This document shows positions 27,437 to 34,332 of a stretch of DNA of 64,000 bases, in pieces. A model generated the notes under the pieces. It ran no database searches and was not told the DNA's origin. It saw only the letters and a program-made list of their open reading frames with translations. The position numbers and the translations under genes are program-made. Each line of letters opens with the position of its first letter. Position 1 is the stretch's first letter. The stretch is from Brevundimonas poindexterae. GTDB lineage: Bacteria > Pseudomonadota > Alphaproteobacteria > Caulobacterales > Caulobacteraceae. The stretch is taken from assembly GCF_020524625.1 (NCBI RefSeq), contig NZ_JAIVLL010000002.1, positions 620,001 through 684,000 on the forward strand, read 5' to 3'.

Positions 27437-27730
27437 CTAATCTACCGGGACGACCAGCTCGTGATCCAGCAGCTTGCCGACAAACTCGGTGATCATGGCG
27501 TCCAGGTCGTCGATCTGGGTAACGTCAAACTCGCGCCTGACGAAGGCAATGATTTCAGGCAGCGCGGCGGGCTCGTCGAGCGCAGCCCAGATCGGCCCGC
27601 CGCTGCCGGTCAAGGCAAAATAGGTGCCCTTGTCCACGCTCATCATCACGGTCTCGCCATTCATGTCGGTGGCAACGACGTCGCGGGTGCGCCGCAGCTT
27701 CGTTGCGGGGGTCAGGGTCGCAATGGTCAT
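27437..27730 (-). CDS. Lasso peptide B1 protein (PqqD-like RiPP recognition element)
   Basis: The 97-residue product is a PqqD-like winged-helix leader-binding protein: an initial beta hairpin (VVATDMNGETVMMSVDKGTYFAL), then GPIWAALDEPAALPEIIAFV and a C-terminal helix ending LLDHELVVPVD. It would bind the leader segment FVKPDVHVL and present the precursor to B2 and the cyclase. Its ATG overlaps the kinase stop by ATGA, so kinase, B1 and cyclase are translated from one tight operon. Confidence 0.92.
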   Translation of the reverse strand: MTIATLTPATKLRRTRDVVATDMNGETVMMSVDKGTYFALTGSGGPIWAALDEPAALPEIIAFVRREFDVTQIDDLDAMITEFVGKLLDHELVVPVD

Positions 27731-28707
27731 GGCCGGTTTCCTGCCTCAGGGCGCCCCTTGTCCCGAGGTGCCTCAAAGGATGTTTCGTGTTCATCGTAGA
27801 GATTGGAAATCACGTCTAGAAGAGGGTCAAGATCGGACCCTGCGAATGGCCGGATGACCTTGTAGACCCGGGCTCGTGCCGCAAGCCTAGAAACCTGCTC
27901 AAGACCGGCCGCGCTGAGCTGCAGCGGCAACAGATATTCGGGCCGGTACAGATTGTTGCGGAGCACCACAAACTTCGCAAAGCCGGTGATTTCCTCAATC
28001 TCCACACGAGTGGTATCGGCAGGCACCAGCCAGATGAATAGGTTTACCTGGCGGGGTTCGGGGCAATGGAAAGCACCCAAAGGGACGTAGAACTTGGTTT
28101 CTCGGGTCCGGAGGGGGACGAGCGAGGCAGGGTCGATCCCGAAGTCCATCGCTGTATTTTGCCACAATTTGACGTGGGGCATGCCGGGCGCGGCCCAGCC
28201 GCCGGTGTCGATCGGGCAGACGTCATCGGCCAGCGCCAAAAATCCGCGTCGGGTCATCGCGATCGCAGTGGTCGATTTGCCGGCTCCGGAGTCGCCAATG
28301 CACATGAGTGCGTTGCGGGAGCCGGCGCGGGTGATCGCATTTCCGTGGAGCACGACAAACCCGCGTTGCATCAGCACACCGCCTAGCCCCGACGCGAGCA
28401 GGAAAGGCCGCGCGGCGTCCAGTCCTCCCGCCCCCTCCAACTCGAACGTCAGGCTCGAACCGCCACGTATCAGCATTCTGATGACATCCGGAACCCTCAA
28501 CCAAAGCTGCTCCGGTGTCCCGTCGACGATGGATCGTACGTTCAGTGGATCGGTGATCTCCCAGACAGCAGGCACGGTACCGCGCTGGATCACGACTTCT
28601 GGCGATGCGTCCGGACGGGTTGCGGGGAGTTCGGGGAGCGAAACGTCGCTGGCCAGCGTCAGGCCGTAAATAATGCCGTGCGTACGATCAAGGACGCGTC
28701 CATCCAT
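27727..28707 (-). CDS. HPr kinase-like lasso peptide kinase (K)
   Basis: The 326-residue product is an HprK-related P-loop kinase: Walker A GDSGAGKST at 138-146, Walker B-like LADDV around 160-163, and VVLHGNAI before the loop. Related kinases (PadeK, ThcoK, SyanK) phosphorylate the C-terminal Ser of lasso precursors. The precursor here ends in Ser, which fits. A true HPr kinase/phosphorylase is unlikely because it is the first gene of the lasso operon and no PTS genes are near. The divergent gap 28708-28876 should hold the operon promoter. Confidence 0.9.
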   Translation of the reverse strand: MDGRVLDRTHGIIYGLTLASDVSLPELPATRPDASPEVVIQRGTVPAVWEITDPLNVRSIVDGTPEQLWLRVPDVIRMLIRGGSSLTFELEGAGGLDAARPFLLASGLGGVLMQRGFVVLHGNAITRAGSRNALMCIGDSGAGKSTTAIAMTRRGFLALADDVCPIDTGGWAAPGMPHVKLWQNTAMDFGIDPASLVPLRTRETKFYVPLGAFHCPEPRQVNLFIWLVPADTTRVEIEEITGFAKFVVLRNNLYRPEYLLPLQLSAAGLEQVSRLAARARVYKVIRPFAGSDLDPLLDVISNLYDEHETSFEAPRDKGRPEAGNRP

Positions 28708-28876
28708 CCTTCATCGGTCTCCGGCACTCGCTCAGCATCCTCACCTTCAGGATCGTCCGCGGATCGCGCCTACGTCAAGCGCGGTGCGTTGCCTCAGCCG
28801 TAGACGCAGGATGCCTGATGCCGACTGGCCCCGGGGCTACCGGATAGTTCGGGAATTGCCTATGGATTGATCTACC

Positions 28877-30037
28877 ATGCAATGGATCGAACCGCGCTAT
28901 CCTCCAAGGCCAAGCGCCGCAGTCCTCGCGAACCTGGCGCAGCAGGCCGCTTCGCACAGTCCCGCATCGCCATGGTCGATCCTAGCAGAAGCAAATGCGG
29001 CGTTTTCCAACCGCGACTTCGCCAAGGCGACCGATCTGTTCGAGGTCGCCGCGAAAGCCGGTATCCCGATGGATGTCGGGTGGGCGAGGCTTGCCCGCTG
29101 CTATCTCGAGATCGGCCGTGCCAGCGATGCGTTGCTGGCGTGCGATCGCGGCTTCGCGGCACACTCCGCGCCGGGTTACGATCTCAGCATGCTGGCCGGT
29201 CTAGTCCACACCGTCCTTGGGAACCACAGGGAGGCCCGGGCCCATTTTCTGACCGCGGCCCGACTGGGGAACAAAAACGAGGCATGCTGGCATATTCTCC
29301 ATCGCCCGGCGCGGGAGAAGGACGCGTCGACGATGTTCGCCCTGTGCGATGAGTTGGAAGCACGCTTCGGAACGAGCTCAGTCTTTACGGCCAATCGAGC
29401 ACTTGCCTTTTCCATGGTCGGGGACCAACGAAGTGCAGCCCGCCTAGTGGACCTCAACAAGCATGTTCGGGTCGGCCCGATCGAGGAATTTCTCGACGCA
29501 GATCTCACGGAGTTCAATGAGGCGCTAGCCCGGGAAGCCTTTGAAATAGCCTCTGGCAACGGCCCCCCCGAGAAGACGATCGTACCCCACCCCGATCTTT
29601 CCGGATCGCCGACGATCAAGAGGTTGCAGGCGGCGGTTCGCGCAGCGATCGACACCTATCTTGTCGAAGCGGAGGAGCGGGGGCTTTTCCATTGCCTTCC
29701 ACTGCCGCTGGAGAGGGCCACGCTCTCGACCGGCGCGACGTTGCTTAGCCGGGGAGGGCGGAACGGCCAGCACATCCACCTGACGTCAGTCATATCCGCA
29801 GTTTATCACCTCGATAATCCGGCCCCCAATGCTGCGGAGACCGGCGCGGGGGCGTTGCAAATCGGGCCTGCCGACCAGTACGCAGGAGGTCATGTGGCGT
29901 GCTGGGGGGAAAGACGAGTCATGCCTCGGCCGGGGCAGCTCACGGTATTCCCCGCCCACTTCTTTCACGACGTAATTCCCACCGGATCGGACCGGATGAG
30001 GATTTCTTTCCCATCTGATGTGCACTCAGTCTTTTGA
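28877..30037 (+). CDS. TPR and 2OG-Fe(II) oxygenase fusion (oxygenase 3)
   Basis: The 386-residue product has tetratricopeptide-like helical repeats from about residue 40 to 170 (AEANAAFSNRDFAKATDLFEVAAKAG is the clearest). A C-terminal 2OG-Fe(II) oxygenase domain of the PF13759 type follows: GQHIHLTSVISAVYHL with His299/His301, GALQIGPAD, and FPAHFFHDVIP with His361/His364, then DRMRISF. It is transcribed divergently from the kinase-led operon, 169 bases away. The TPR part may bind a peptide or protein partner; whether the lasso precursor is the substrate is unknown. No clear Shine-Dalgarno is visible. Confidence 0.82.
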   Translation: MQWIEPRYPPRPSAAVLANLAQQAASHSPASPWSILAEANAAFSNRDFAKATDLFEVAAKAGIPMDVGWARLARCYLEIGRASDALLACDRGFAAHSAPGYDLSMLAGLVHTVLGNHREARAHFLTAARLGNKNEACWHILHRPAREKDASTMFALCDELEARFGTSSVFTANRALAFSMVGDQRSAARLVDLNKHVRVGPIEEFLDADLTEFNEALAREAFEIASGNGPPEKTIVPHPDLSGSPTIKRLQAAVRAAIDTYLVEAEERGLFHCLPLPLERATLSTGATLLSRGGRNGQHIHLTSVISAVYHLDNPAPNAAETGAGALQIGPADQYAGGHVACWGERRVMPRPGQLTVFPAHFFHDVIPTGSDRMRISFPSDVHSVF

Positions 30038-30380
30038 CGTCGGTGCTGCCAGTCGAGCTGAAGCTTCTCTCCTCTCGCCGCAAATGAGGCAGGGCGCTCA
30101 CAGGCGCGGGAGGGGCGCGAACCGAGCCGGCGGTCGTCTCAAGATCGACCAAGCCAGACAGCGCAACCATCGGCAGCTATCTGGACTTAGCAGCGGCAGC
30201 TCGCAGGTATAGTGCAGGTCGGAATTTCGGCCGTTCCCACGTTAAGGCGCGTAAATTAGGAAATGTGCTCACCGTTCCCTCAAGCGAGGCTGGGAAGAGG
30301 CTGGGTTGGCGTGCCAGCCGTCGACAAGACTTGCTGGAAGCCGTTGCCCGAGAGGCTTTGCTTGCTAAGCTGGACTAGCC
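30038..30380. other. Right end of the island, with a start-less open frame
   Basis: No complete gene. One plus-strand frame is open from 30088 to the TAG at 30376-30378 (96 codons) but lacks an ATG. Its end reads ASRQDLLEAVAREALLAKLD. It may be the 3' remnant of a gene cut during island formation, or chance openness in GC-rich DNA. I cannot name a family. The remainder shows no recognisable signal. Confidence 0.35.
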
Positions 30381-30426
30381 TTCGTAATGCGGGGGTCAGG
30401 TGTTCGAGTCACCTAAGCGGCACCAC
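30381..30426 (+). repeat. attR-like 46-bp direct repeat (tRNA-Thr 3' fragment)
   Basis: This is an exact copy of the tRNA-Thr gene from its anticodon loop to one base beyond CCA, without the 5' half, so it cannot be a functional tRNA. It marks the right border of the island and is probably the original chromosomal 3' end of the tRNA. bioY starts 9 bases later. Confidence 0.92.
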
Positions 30427-30434
30427 CTTTTCCC

Positions 30435-30998
30435 ATGATCCATACCCCTTCCCGACGCGCGCTGGCGTGCGCTGTGGCCTGTCTCGGCTTCGTCCTGCTG
30501 ATCGCGCTGGGCGCCCGGGTGGATGTGGCGGTGCCGGGGTCGCCGGTGCCGCAGTCGTTGCAGACCCTGGCGGTTCTGGCCGCCGGAGTGGCGCTGGGGT
30601 CGCGCTGGGGGGCGGCCGCCGCGGCCCTCTATGTCCTCGCGGGCGCGGCGGGCCTGCCGGTCTTTGCGGATGGCGCCTCGGGGCTGTCGGTGCTGACGGG
30701 GCCGACCGCCGGCTATCTGGCGGGCTTTGTGCTGGCCGCCGGTCTTGTCGGCGCGTTGAGCGATGATCTGCCCAAGGGGCGATGGGGGCGACAGATCGTC
30801 ACCGCGCTTGGCCTCGCGCTGGCGGGCCACGTCCTCATTCTGGCGCTCGGCTGGGGCGCGCTGGCCCTGCGGCTGGGCCCGGCAGCGGCCCTGTCGGCGG
30901 GCGTTCTGCCGTTCCTGTGGGGCATGGCGGTCAAGTCGACGATCGTCGCCGTCGCGGCTCCGGTCCTGCTGGGCCTGCGACAGCGCTTGAACATATAA
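30435..30998 (+). CDS. bioY: BioY-family biotin transporter S component
   Basis: The 187-residue product has six hydrophobic segments and the BioY signatures VAVPGSPVPQSLQTLAVLAAGVALG and YVLAGAAGLPVFADGASGLSVLTGPTAGYL. BioY binds biotin in the membrane and works alone or with an EcfAT module; no ecf genes are adjacent. No Shine-Dalgarno precedes the ATG, which lies 9 bases after the tRNA 3' remnant, so expression may have depended on transcription through the tRNA before the island separated them. Confidence 0.9.
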   Translation: MIHTPSRRALACAVACLGFVLLIALGARVDVAVPGSPVPQSLQTLAVLAAGVALGSRWGAAAAALYVLAGAAGLPVFADGASGLSVLTGPTAGYLAGFVLAAGLVGALSDDLPKGRWGRQIVTALGLALAGHVLILALGWGALALRLGPAAALSAGVLPFLWGMAVKSTIVAVAAPVLLGLRQRLNI

Positions 30999-31012
30999 GC
31001 ATATCTTTATAT
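30993..31012. promoter_or_regulatory. Palindromic AT-rich site before metK, possible SahR-type operator
   Basis: The sequence ATATAAGCATATCTTTATAT overlaps the bioY stop and lies about 47 bases before the metK start. Its outer arms ATATAA/TTATAT are perfect inverted repeats in otherwise very GC-rich DNA. Methionine-cycle genes in Proteobacteria are often controlled by the ArsR-family SAH-responsive repressor SahR, whose sites are short AT-rich palindromes. The assignment to SahR is inference. Confidence 0.4.
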
Positions 31013-31058
31013 CTCTTGCGGCCTACAGTTGGCGCCCACGCCAGATCGGAGCCCGCCC

Positions 31059-32249
31059 GTGTCCCGCACCTCCTTCCATTTCACCTCGGAGAGCGTCTCC
31101 GAAGGCCACCCCGACAAGGTCTCGGACCGGATCTCGGACACCATCGTCGACCTGTTCCTGTCGAGGGATCCCGAGGCCCGCGTGGCCTGCGAGACCCTGA
31201 CCACCACCAATCGGGTGGTGCTGGCGGGGGAAATCCGGGGCAAGGGCATCTGGGAGAACGGGGGCTGGGCCCCCGGGATCGAGGCCGAGATCGAGGCCGC
31301 CGTGCGGGATGCGGTCCGCGACATCGGCTATGAGCAGGACGGCTTCCACTGGGAGACGCTGGAGTTTTCCAACTATCTGCACGGCCAGTCGGCCGACATC
31401 GCGGTCGGTGTCGACGCCACCGACACCAAGGACGAGGGCGCCGGCGATCAGGGCATCATGTTCGGCTATGCCTCAAACGAGACGCCCGAGCTGATGCCCG
31501 CTACCCTGGCCTACAGCCACCGCATCCTGCGTCGCCTGTCGGAGCTGCGCCATGGCGGCGAAAAGCGGCTGGAGCCTGACGCCAAGAGCCAGGTCACCCT
31601 GTTCTACGAAGACGGCCTGCCCGTCCGGGCCACCTCGATCGTGGTCTCGACCCAGCATGCAAGGGGCCTGTCGCAGGGCGATGTCGGAGCCCTGGTGAAG
31701 CCGGTGGTCGAGGAGGTCCTGCCCAAGGGCTTCATCACCAATGAGACCGTCTGGCACATCAATCCGACCGGCGTGTTCGAGATCGGCGGGCCGGACGGCG
31801 ATTCCGGCCTGACCGGGCGCAAGATCATCGTCGACACCTATGGCGGGGCCGCCCCGCACGGCGGCGGCGCCTTCTCCGGCAAGGACCCGACCAAGGTCGA
31901 CCGCTCGGCGGCCTATGCCTGTCGCTATCTGGCCAAGAATGTCGTGGCGGCGGGTCTGGCCGACCGCTGCACCATCCAGCTCAGCTATGCCATCGGGGTG
32001 GCCGAGCCGCAGTCGGTGCACGTCGACCTGCACGGCACGGGCAAGATTTCCGAAGAGGTGCTGGAGCGAGAGCTGCCGGCCCTGATCGGCGGGGCCACGC
32101 CGCGCGCCATCCGCAGGCATCTGGGCCTCAACAAGCCCATCTATGCGCGCACCGCCGCCTATGGCCATTTCGGGCGCGAGCCCGATGCCGACGGCGGCTT
32201 TTCGTGGGAGAAGACCGATCTGGTCGACCGGCTGAAGGCGCTGGCCTGA
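31059..32249 (+). CDS. metK: S-adenosylmethionine synthase
   Basis: This enzyme makes SAM from methionine and ATP. The product is about 396 residues from the GTG at 31059 ([19 protein letters not shown]), chosen because GGAG lies 8 bases upstream and the frame upstream has only a TTG. Family motifs are visible: [28 protein letters not shown] (ATP-binding), [25 protein letters not shown] (P-loop and Lys region). It follows bioY by 60 bases with the palindromic site between them. Confidence 0.96.
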   Translation: MSRTSFHFTSESVSEGHPDKVSDRISDTIVDLFLSRDPEARVACETLTTTNRVVLAGEIRGKGIWENGGWAPGIEAEIEAAVRDAVRDIGYEQDGFHWETLEFSNYLHGQSADIAVGVDATDTKDEGAGDQGIMFGYASNETPELMPATLAYSHRILRRLSELRHGGEKRLEPDAKSQVTLFYEDGLPVRATSIVVSTQHARGLSQGDVGALVKPVVEEVLPKGFITNETVWHINPTGVFEIGGPDGDSGLTGRKIIVDTYGGAAPHGGGAFSGKDPTKVDRSAAYACRYLAKNVVAAGLADRCTIQLSYAIGVAEPQSVHVDLHGTGKISEEVLERELPALIGGATPRAIRRHLGLNKPIYARTAAYGHFGREPDADGGFSWEKTDLVDRLKALA

Positions 32250-32250
32250 A

Positions 32251-32405
32251 GCGAGTGACGAGTCGCGAGTGAGGAGTGGCGAGACCCTTTCAACTCGCCC
32301 GGTGACGCCTTAAGGCTGGGGACGTTGCTGGATCGTCGGCTGGTTCGACCCCCAACGCTCTCCTCGCCACTCGCCACTCGCCACTCGCCACGCGTCACTC
32401 GCCAC
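32251..32405. repeat. Heptanucleotide tandem array with inverted partner
   Basis: Between metK and trmB, the unit TCGCCAC occurs six times in tandem at 32364-32405 (the fifth copy is GCGTCAC). A degenerate reverse-complement set occupies 32251-32283. The two blocks can pair into a long hairpin around an 80-base loop. No gene is present in 32250-32413. It may act as a terminator or be a repeat-expansion element. Confidence 0.75.
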
Positions 32406-32413
32406 TCAAAGTC

Positions 32414-33118
32414 ATGTCCGACCCCTCCTCCCATGGCCCGATCCGCAGCTTCGGCCGCATCAAGTCGCGCACGCTGAAGCCGCGTCAGGCGGCGCTGTTC
32501 GACACCCTGCTGCCGCGTGTGGCGCTGCCCGATCCGGCCGGGGGGCCGCTGGACCCCGGAGCGCTGATGCCGGACGCGAAACAGGTGTGGCTGGAGATCG
32601 GCTTTGGCGGCGGCGAGCATCTGGCCGGTCAGGCCGCCCGCCACCCCGACACGCTGATGATCGGCTGCGAGCCCTTCCTGAACGGCGTCGGGTCAGCCCT
32701 GCGCCATATCGAGGAAGGCGGCCTCGAGAACGTCCGCATCCATGCCGACGATGCCCGCGCCGTGATCGCCGCCCTGCCGGACGGCTCGGTCGACCATGTG
32801 CTGATCCTGTTCCCCGACCCCTGGCCCAAGGCCCGTCACGCCAAGCGGCGGCTGGTCCAGACCGATGTGGCGGCCGGGCTGGCCCGCATCCTGAAGCCGG
32901 GCGGTCGCCTGCGGTTCGTCACCGACTGGAAGGCCTATGCCGACTGGGCGCTGGAGCGGTTCCTGGAGACGCCGGGCCTGGTCTGGACGGCCGAGAGCGC
33001 CGACGACTGGCGCGTCGCTCCGCCCGACCACATCCGCACCCGCTATGAGGAAAAGCGGCTGGGCGATACGGAGCCGGTCTATTTGCTCTTCGAACGCCGC
33101 GCAGCCGCCGCGGCCTGA
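32414..33118 (+). CDS. trmB: tRNA (guanine-N7)-methyltransferase
   Basis: This SAM-dependent enzyme makes m7G46 in tRNA. The 234-residue product has the SAM motif WLEIGFGGGEHL, GCEPFLNGVGS, the family-defining LFPDPWPKARHAKRRLVQ, and a C-terminal TRYEEKRL substrate segment. Its last 40 bases overlap the convergent phosphatase gene, the longest 3' overlap in this window. Confidence 0.95.
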   Translation: MSDPSSHGPIRSFGRIKSRTLKPRQAALFDTLLPRVALPDPAGGPLDPGALMPDAKQVWLEIGFGGGEHLAGQAARHPDTLMIGCEPFLNGVGSALRHIEEGGLENVRIHADDARAVIAALPDGSVDHVLILFPDPWPKARHAKRRLVQTDVAAGLARILKPGGRLRFVTDWKAYADWALERFLETPGLVWTAESADDWRVAPPDHIRTRYEEKRLGDTEPVYLLFERRAAAAA

Positions 33119-33594
33119 CGCTCGGCAAAGGCGTGGATGAAGGCGTACTGGCTGTCCATCTCGGGCACGGTGCGCCCGCGCGCGGCGCCCACGCGCAAGA
33201 CGGCCTCGTCCGGGTGCAGGCCACCGGCCACCAGCAGGCAGCAGGCCAGGGTCGGCGCGCGGCCGAGGCCGGCGTTGCAGTGGATGACCATCCGCTCGCC
33301 CGCTTCGAGACGCTTGCGCAGCTGCTTCACCAGACGGTCAAAGGCCGCCACGTCCGGTGGCACATCGTGGTCGGGCACAGGCAGATTGTCGAAGGCCACG
33401 CCGTGCGCCTTGCAGACGGCGGCCTCGCCCGTGATGCCCAGCCGCTCGGCCTCCTCGGCCTCCAGCAGGGTGATGACCCGGTCGACATAGCCGAGGTTGG
33501 ACACCAGCACGGGCTCCATCTCCTCGCCGCCGGGCGGGCGGCGCGACACGCCGAGGCTGCCGGGCGTGTCCTGGGGTATCCAGTGAATCTCCAT
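33079..33594 (-). CDS. Dual-specificity/tyrosine-type protein phosphatase
   Basis: The 171-residue product has the Cys-based phosphatase P-loop VIHCNAGLGRAPT (HC-x5-R) and an upstream Asp in VPDHDVPPD that could be the general acid. It resembles small DSP-like phosphatases. Substrates are unknown. It is convergent with trmB, overlapping by 40 bases, and divergent from the rimP operon. Confidence 0.85.
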   Translation of the reverse strand: MEIHWIPQDTPGSLGVSRRPPGGEEMEPVLVSNLGYVDRVITLLEAEEAERLGITGEAAVCKAHGVAFDNLPVPDHDVPPDVAAFDRLVKQLRKRLEAGERMVIHCNAGLGRAPTLACCLLVAGGLHPDEAVLRVGAARGRTVPEMDSQYAFIHAFAERQAAAAARRSKSK

Positions 33595-33722
33595 GGCCGG
33601 GGCTGTAGGCGAGGAAAGGGGTCTTGCAAAGGCCGATCCGTTTCCGGGGGGCTGACAAGGCGGCGCGAGGGCGCTATAGGGCAGGCCACATCGTTAGACC
33701 GGCGTCGAACGGCGTCGTGATC

Positions 33723-33754
33723 AAGCGGCGGCCGTACGGGCCAGCCGCTTTTTT
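33723..33754 (+). terminator. rimP-leader-like intrinsic attenuator
   Basis: AAGCGGC-GGCC-GTACG-GGCC-A-GCCGCTT is followed at once by a run of T, giving an 11-bp GC-rich stem with one bulge and a U-tract. It ends about 18 bases before the rimP GTG, so transcripts must read through it. A premature terminator before rimP has been described as the rimP leader in alphaproteobacteria. NusA, encoded in the operon, could feed back here. Confidence 0.75.
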
Positions 33755-33771
33755 GTTGGAGCAGACCCCGC

Positions 33772-34329
33772 GTGCGCGCCAGGACCGCAGAAGACCGCGC
33801 CCTGATCGAGATGATCGACCCCATCGCCGAGACCCTCGGCCTGGCGGTGGTGCGCGTGCGCCTGATGGGGGGCAGCCAGCGTCGCCGCCTGCAGGTCATG
33901 GCCGAGCGCCCCTCCGACAATGATATTTCGGTCGAGGAATGCGCCCGGCTGAGCCGCGCCATTTCAGAAGTGTTCGACGCCGCCGATCCGATCTCGGGCG
34001 AATATCTGCTTGAGGTCTCGTCGCCGGGCATCGACCGGCCCCTGACCCGGCTGTCCGACTTCGAGCTGTTCGAGGGGCTGGAGGCCCGGCTGGAAACCGA
34101 TCGCATGGTCGAGGGCCGCAAGCGCTTCAAGGGCACCCTGGCCGGCACCGAGGACGGTCATGTCTGCATCGACCTCGAGGGCGAGGAAGACACCGCCCTG
34201 ATCCCCTTTGACTGGCTGGTGGATGCCAAGCTGGTCCTGACTGATGAGCTGATGAAGGCGGGCGCCGAAAAGCGCGCCGCCCGATCGGCTACCGATACCG
34301 AAACCAACCCCGACGATTCCGAGGACTGA
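33772..34329 (+). CDS. rimP: Ribosome maturation factor RimP
   Basis: RimP assists 30S subunit maturation. The 185-residue product begins at GTG 33772 ([17 protein letters not shown]), with GGAG about 10 bases upstream. The typical segment [31 protein letters not shown] and a C-terminal SH3-like half are visible, followed by an acidic tail ([10 protein letters not shown]). It is the first gene of rimP-nusA-ylxR-infB, 3 bases before nusA. Confidence 0.95.
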   Translation: MRARTAEDRALIEMIDPIAETLGLAVVRVRLMGGSQRRRLQVMAERPSDNDISVEECARLSRAISEVFDAADPISGEYLLEVSSPGIDRPLTRLSDFELFEGLEARLETDRMVEGRKRFKGTLAGTEDGHVCIDLEGEEDTALIPFDWLVDAKLVLTDELMKAGAEKRAARSATDTETNPDDSED

Positions 34330-34332
34330 TCC

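Larger units (their letters stand above)
22873..30426. mobile_element. tRNA-Thr-integrated genomic island carrying a lasso-peptide cluster
   Basis: The island is bounded by an exact 46-bp direct repeat of the tRNA-Thr 3' half. Its genes are visibly more AT-rich in places (for example 23640-23880) than the flanking chromosome and have no housekeeping functions. Removing one repeat copy and the DNA between would put bioY 9 bases after the tRNA, which is the likely ancestral order. Contents are eight genes: a lasso-peptide operon plus flanking oxygenases. No integrase, excisionase or plasmid gene is seen, so it is probably stranded or moved in trans. Confidence 0.88.

Noticed and set aside
27727..28707. 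HPr kinase/phosphorylase of the PTS system
   Set aside because: No ptsH or other PTS gene is near, and the gene overlaps B1 in the lasso operon.
30381..30426. A second tRNA-Thr gene
   Set aside because: Only the 3' half from the anticodon loop is present; no acceptor 5' strand or D-arm. It is an att remnant.
31013..31058. SAM-responsive riboswitch before metK
   Set aside because: The 46 bases between the palindrome and the start are too few and show no SAM-II or SAM/SAH-type pseudoknot that I can trace.
32364..32405. CRISPR array
   Set aside because: The repeat unit is only 7 bases with no spacers; it is a simple tandem repeat.
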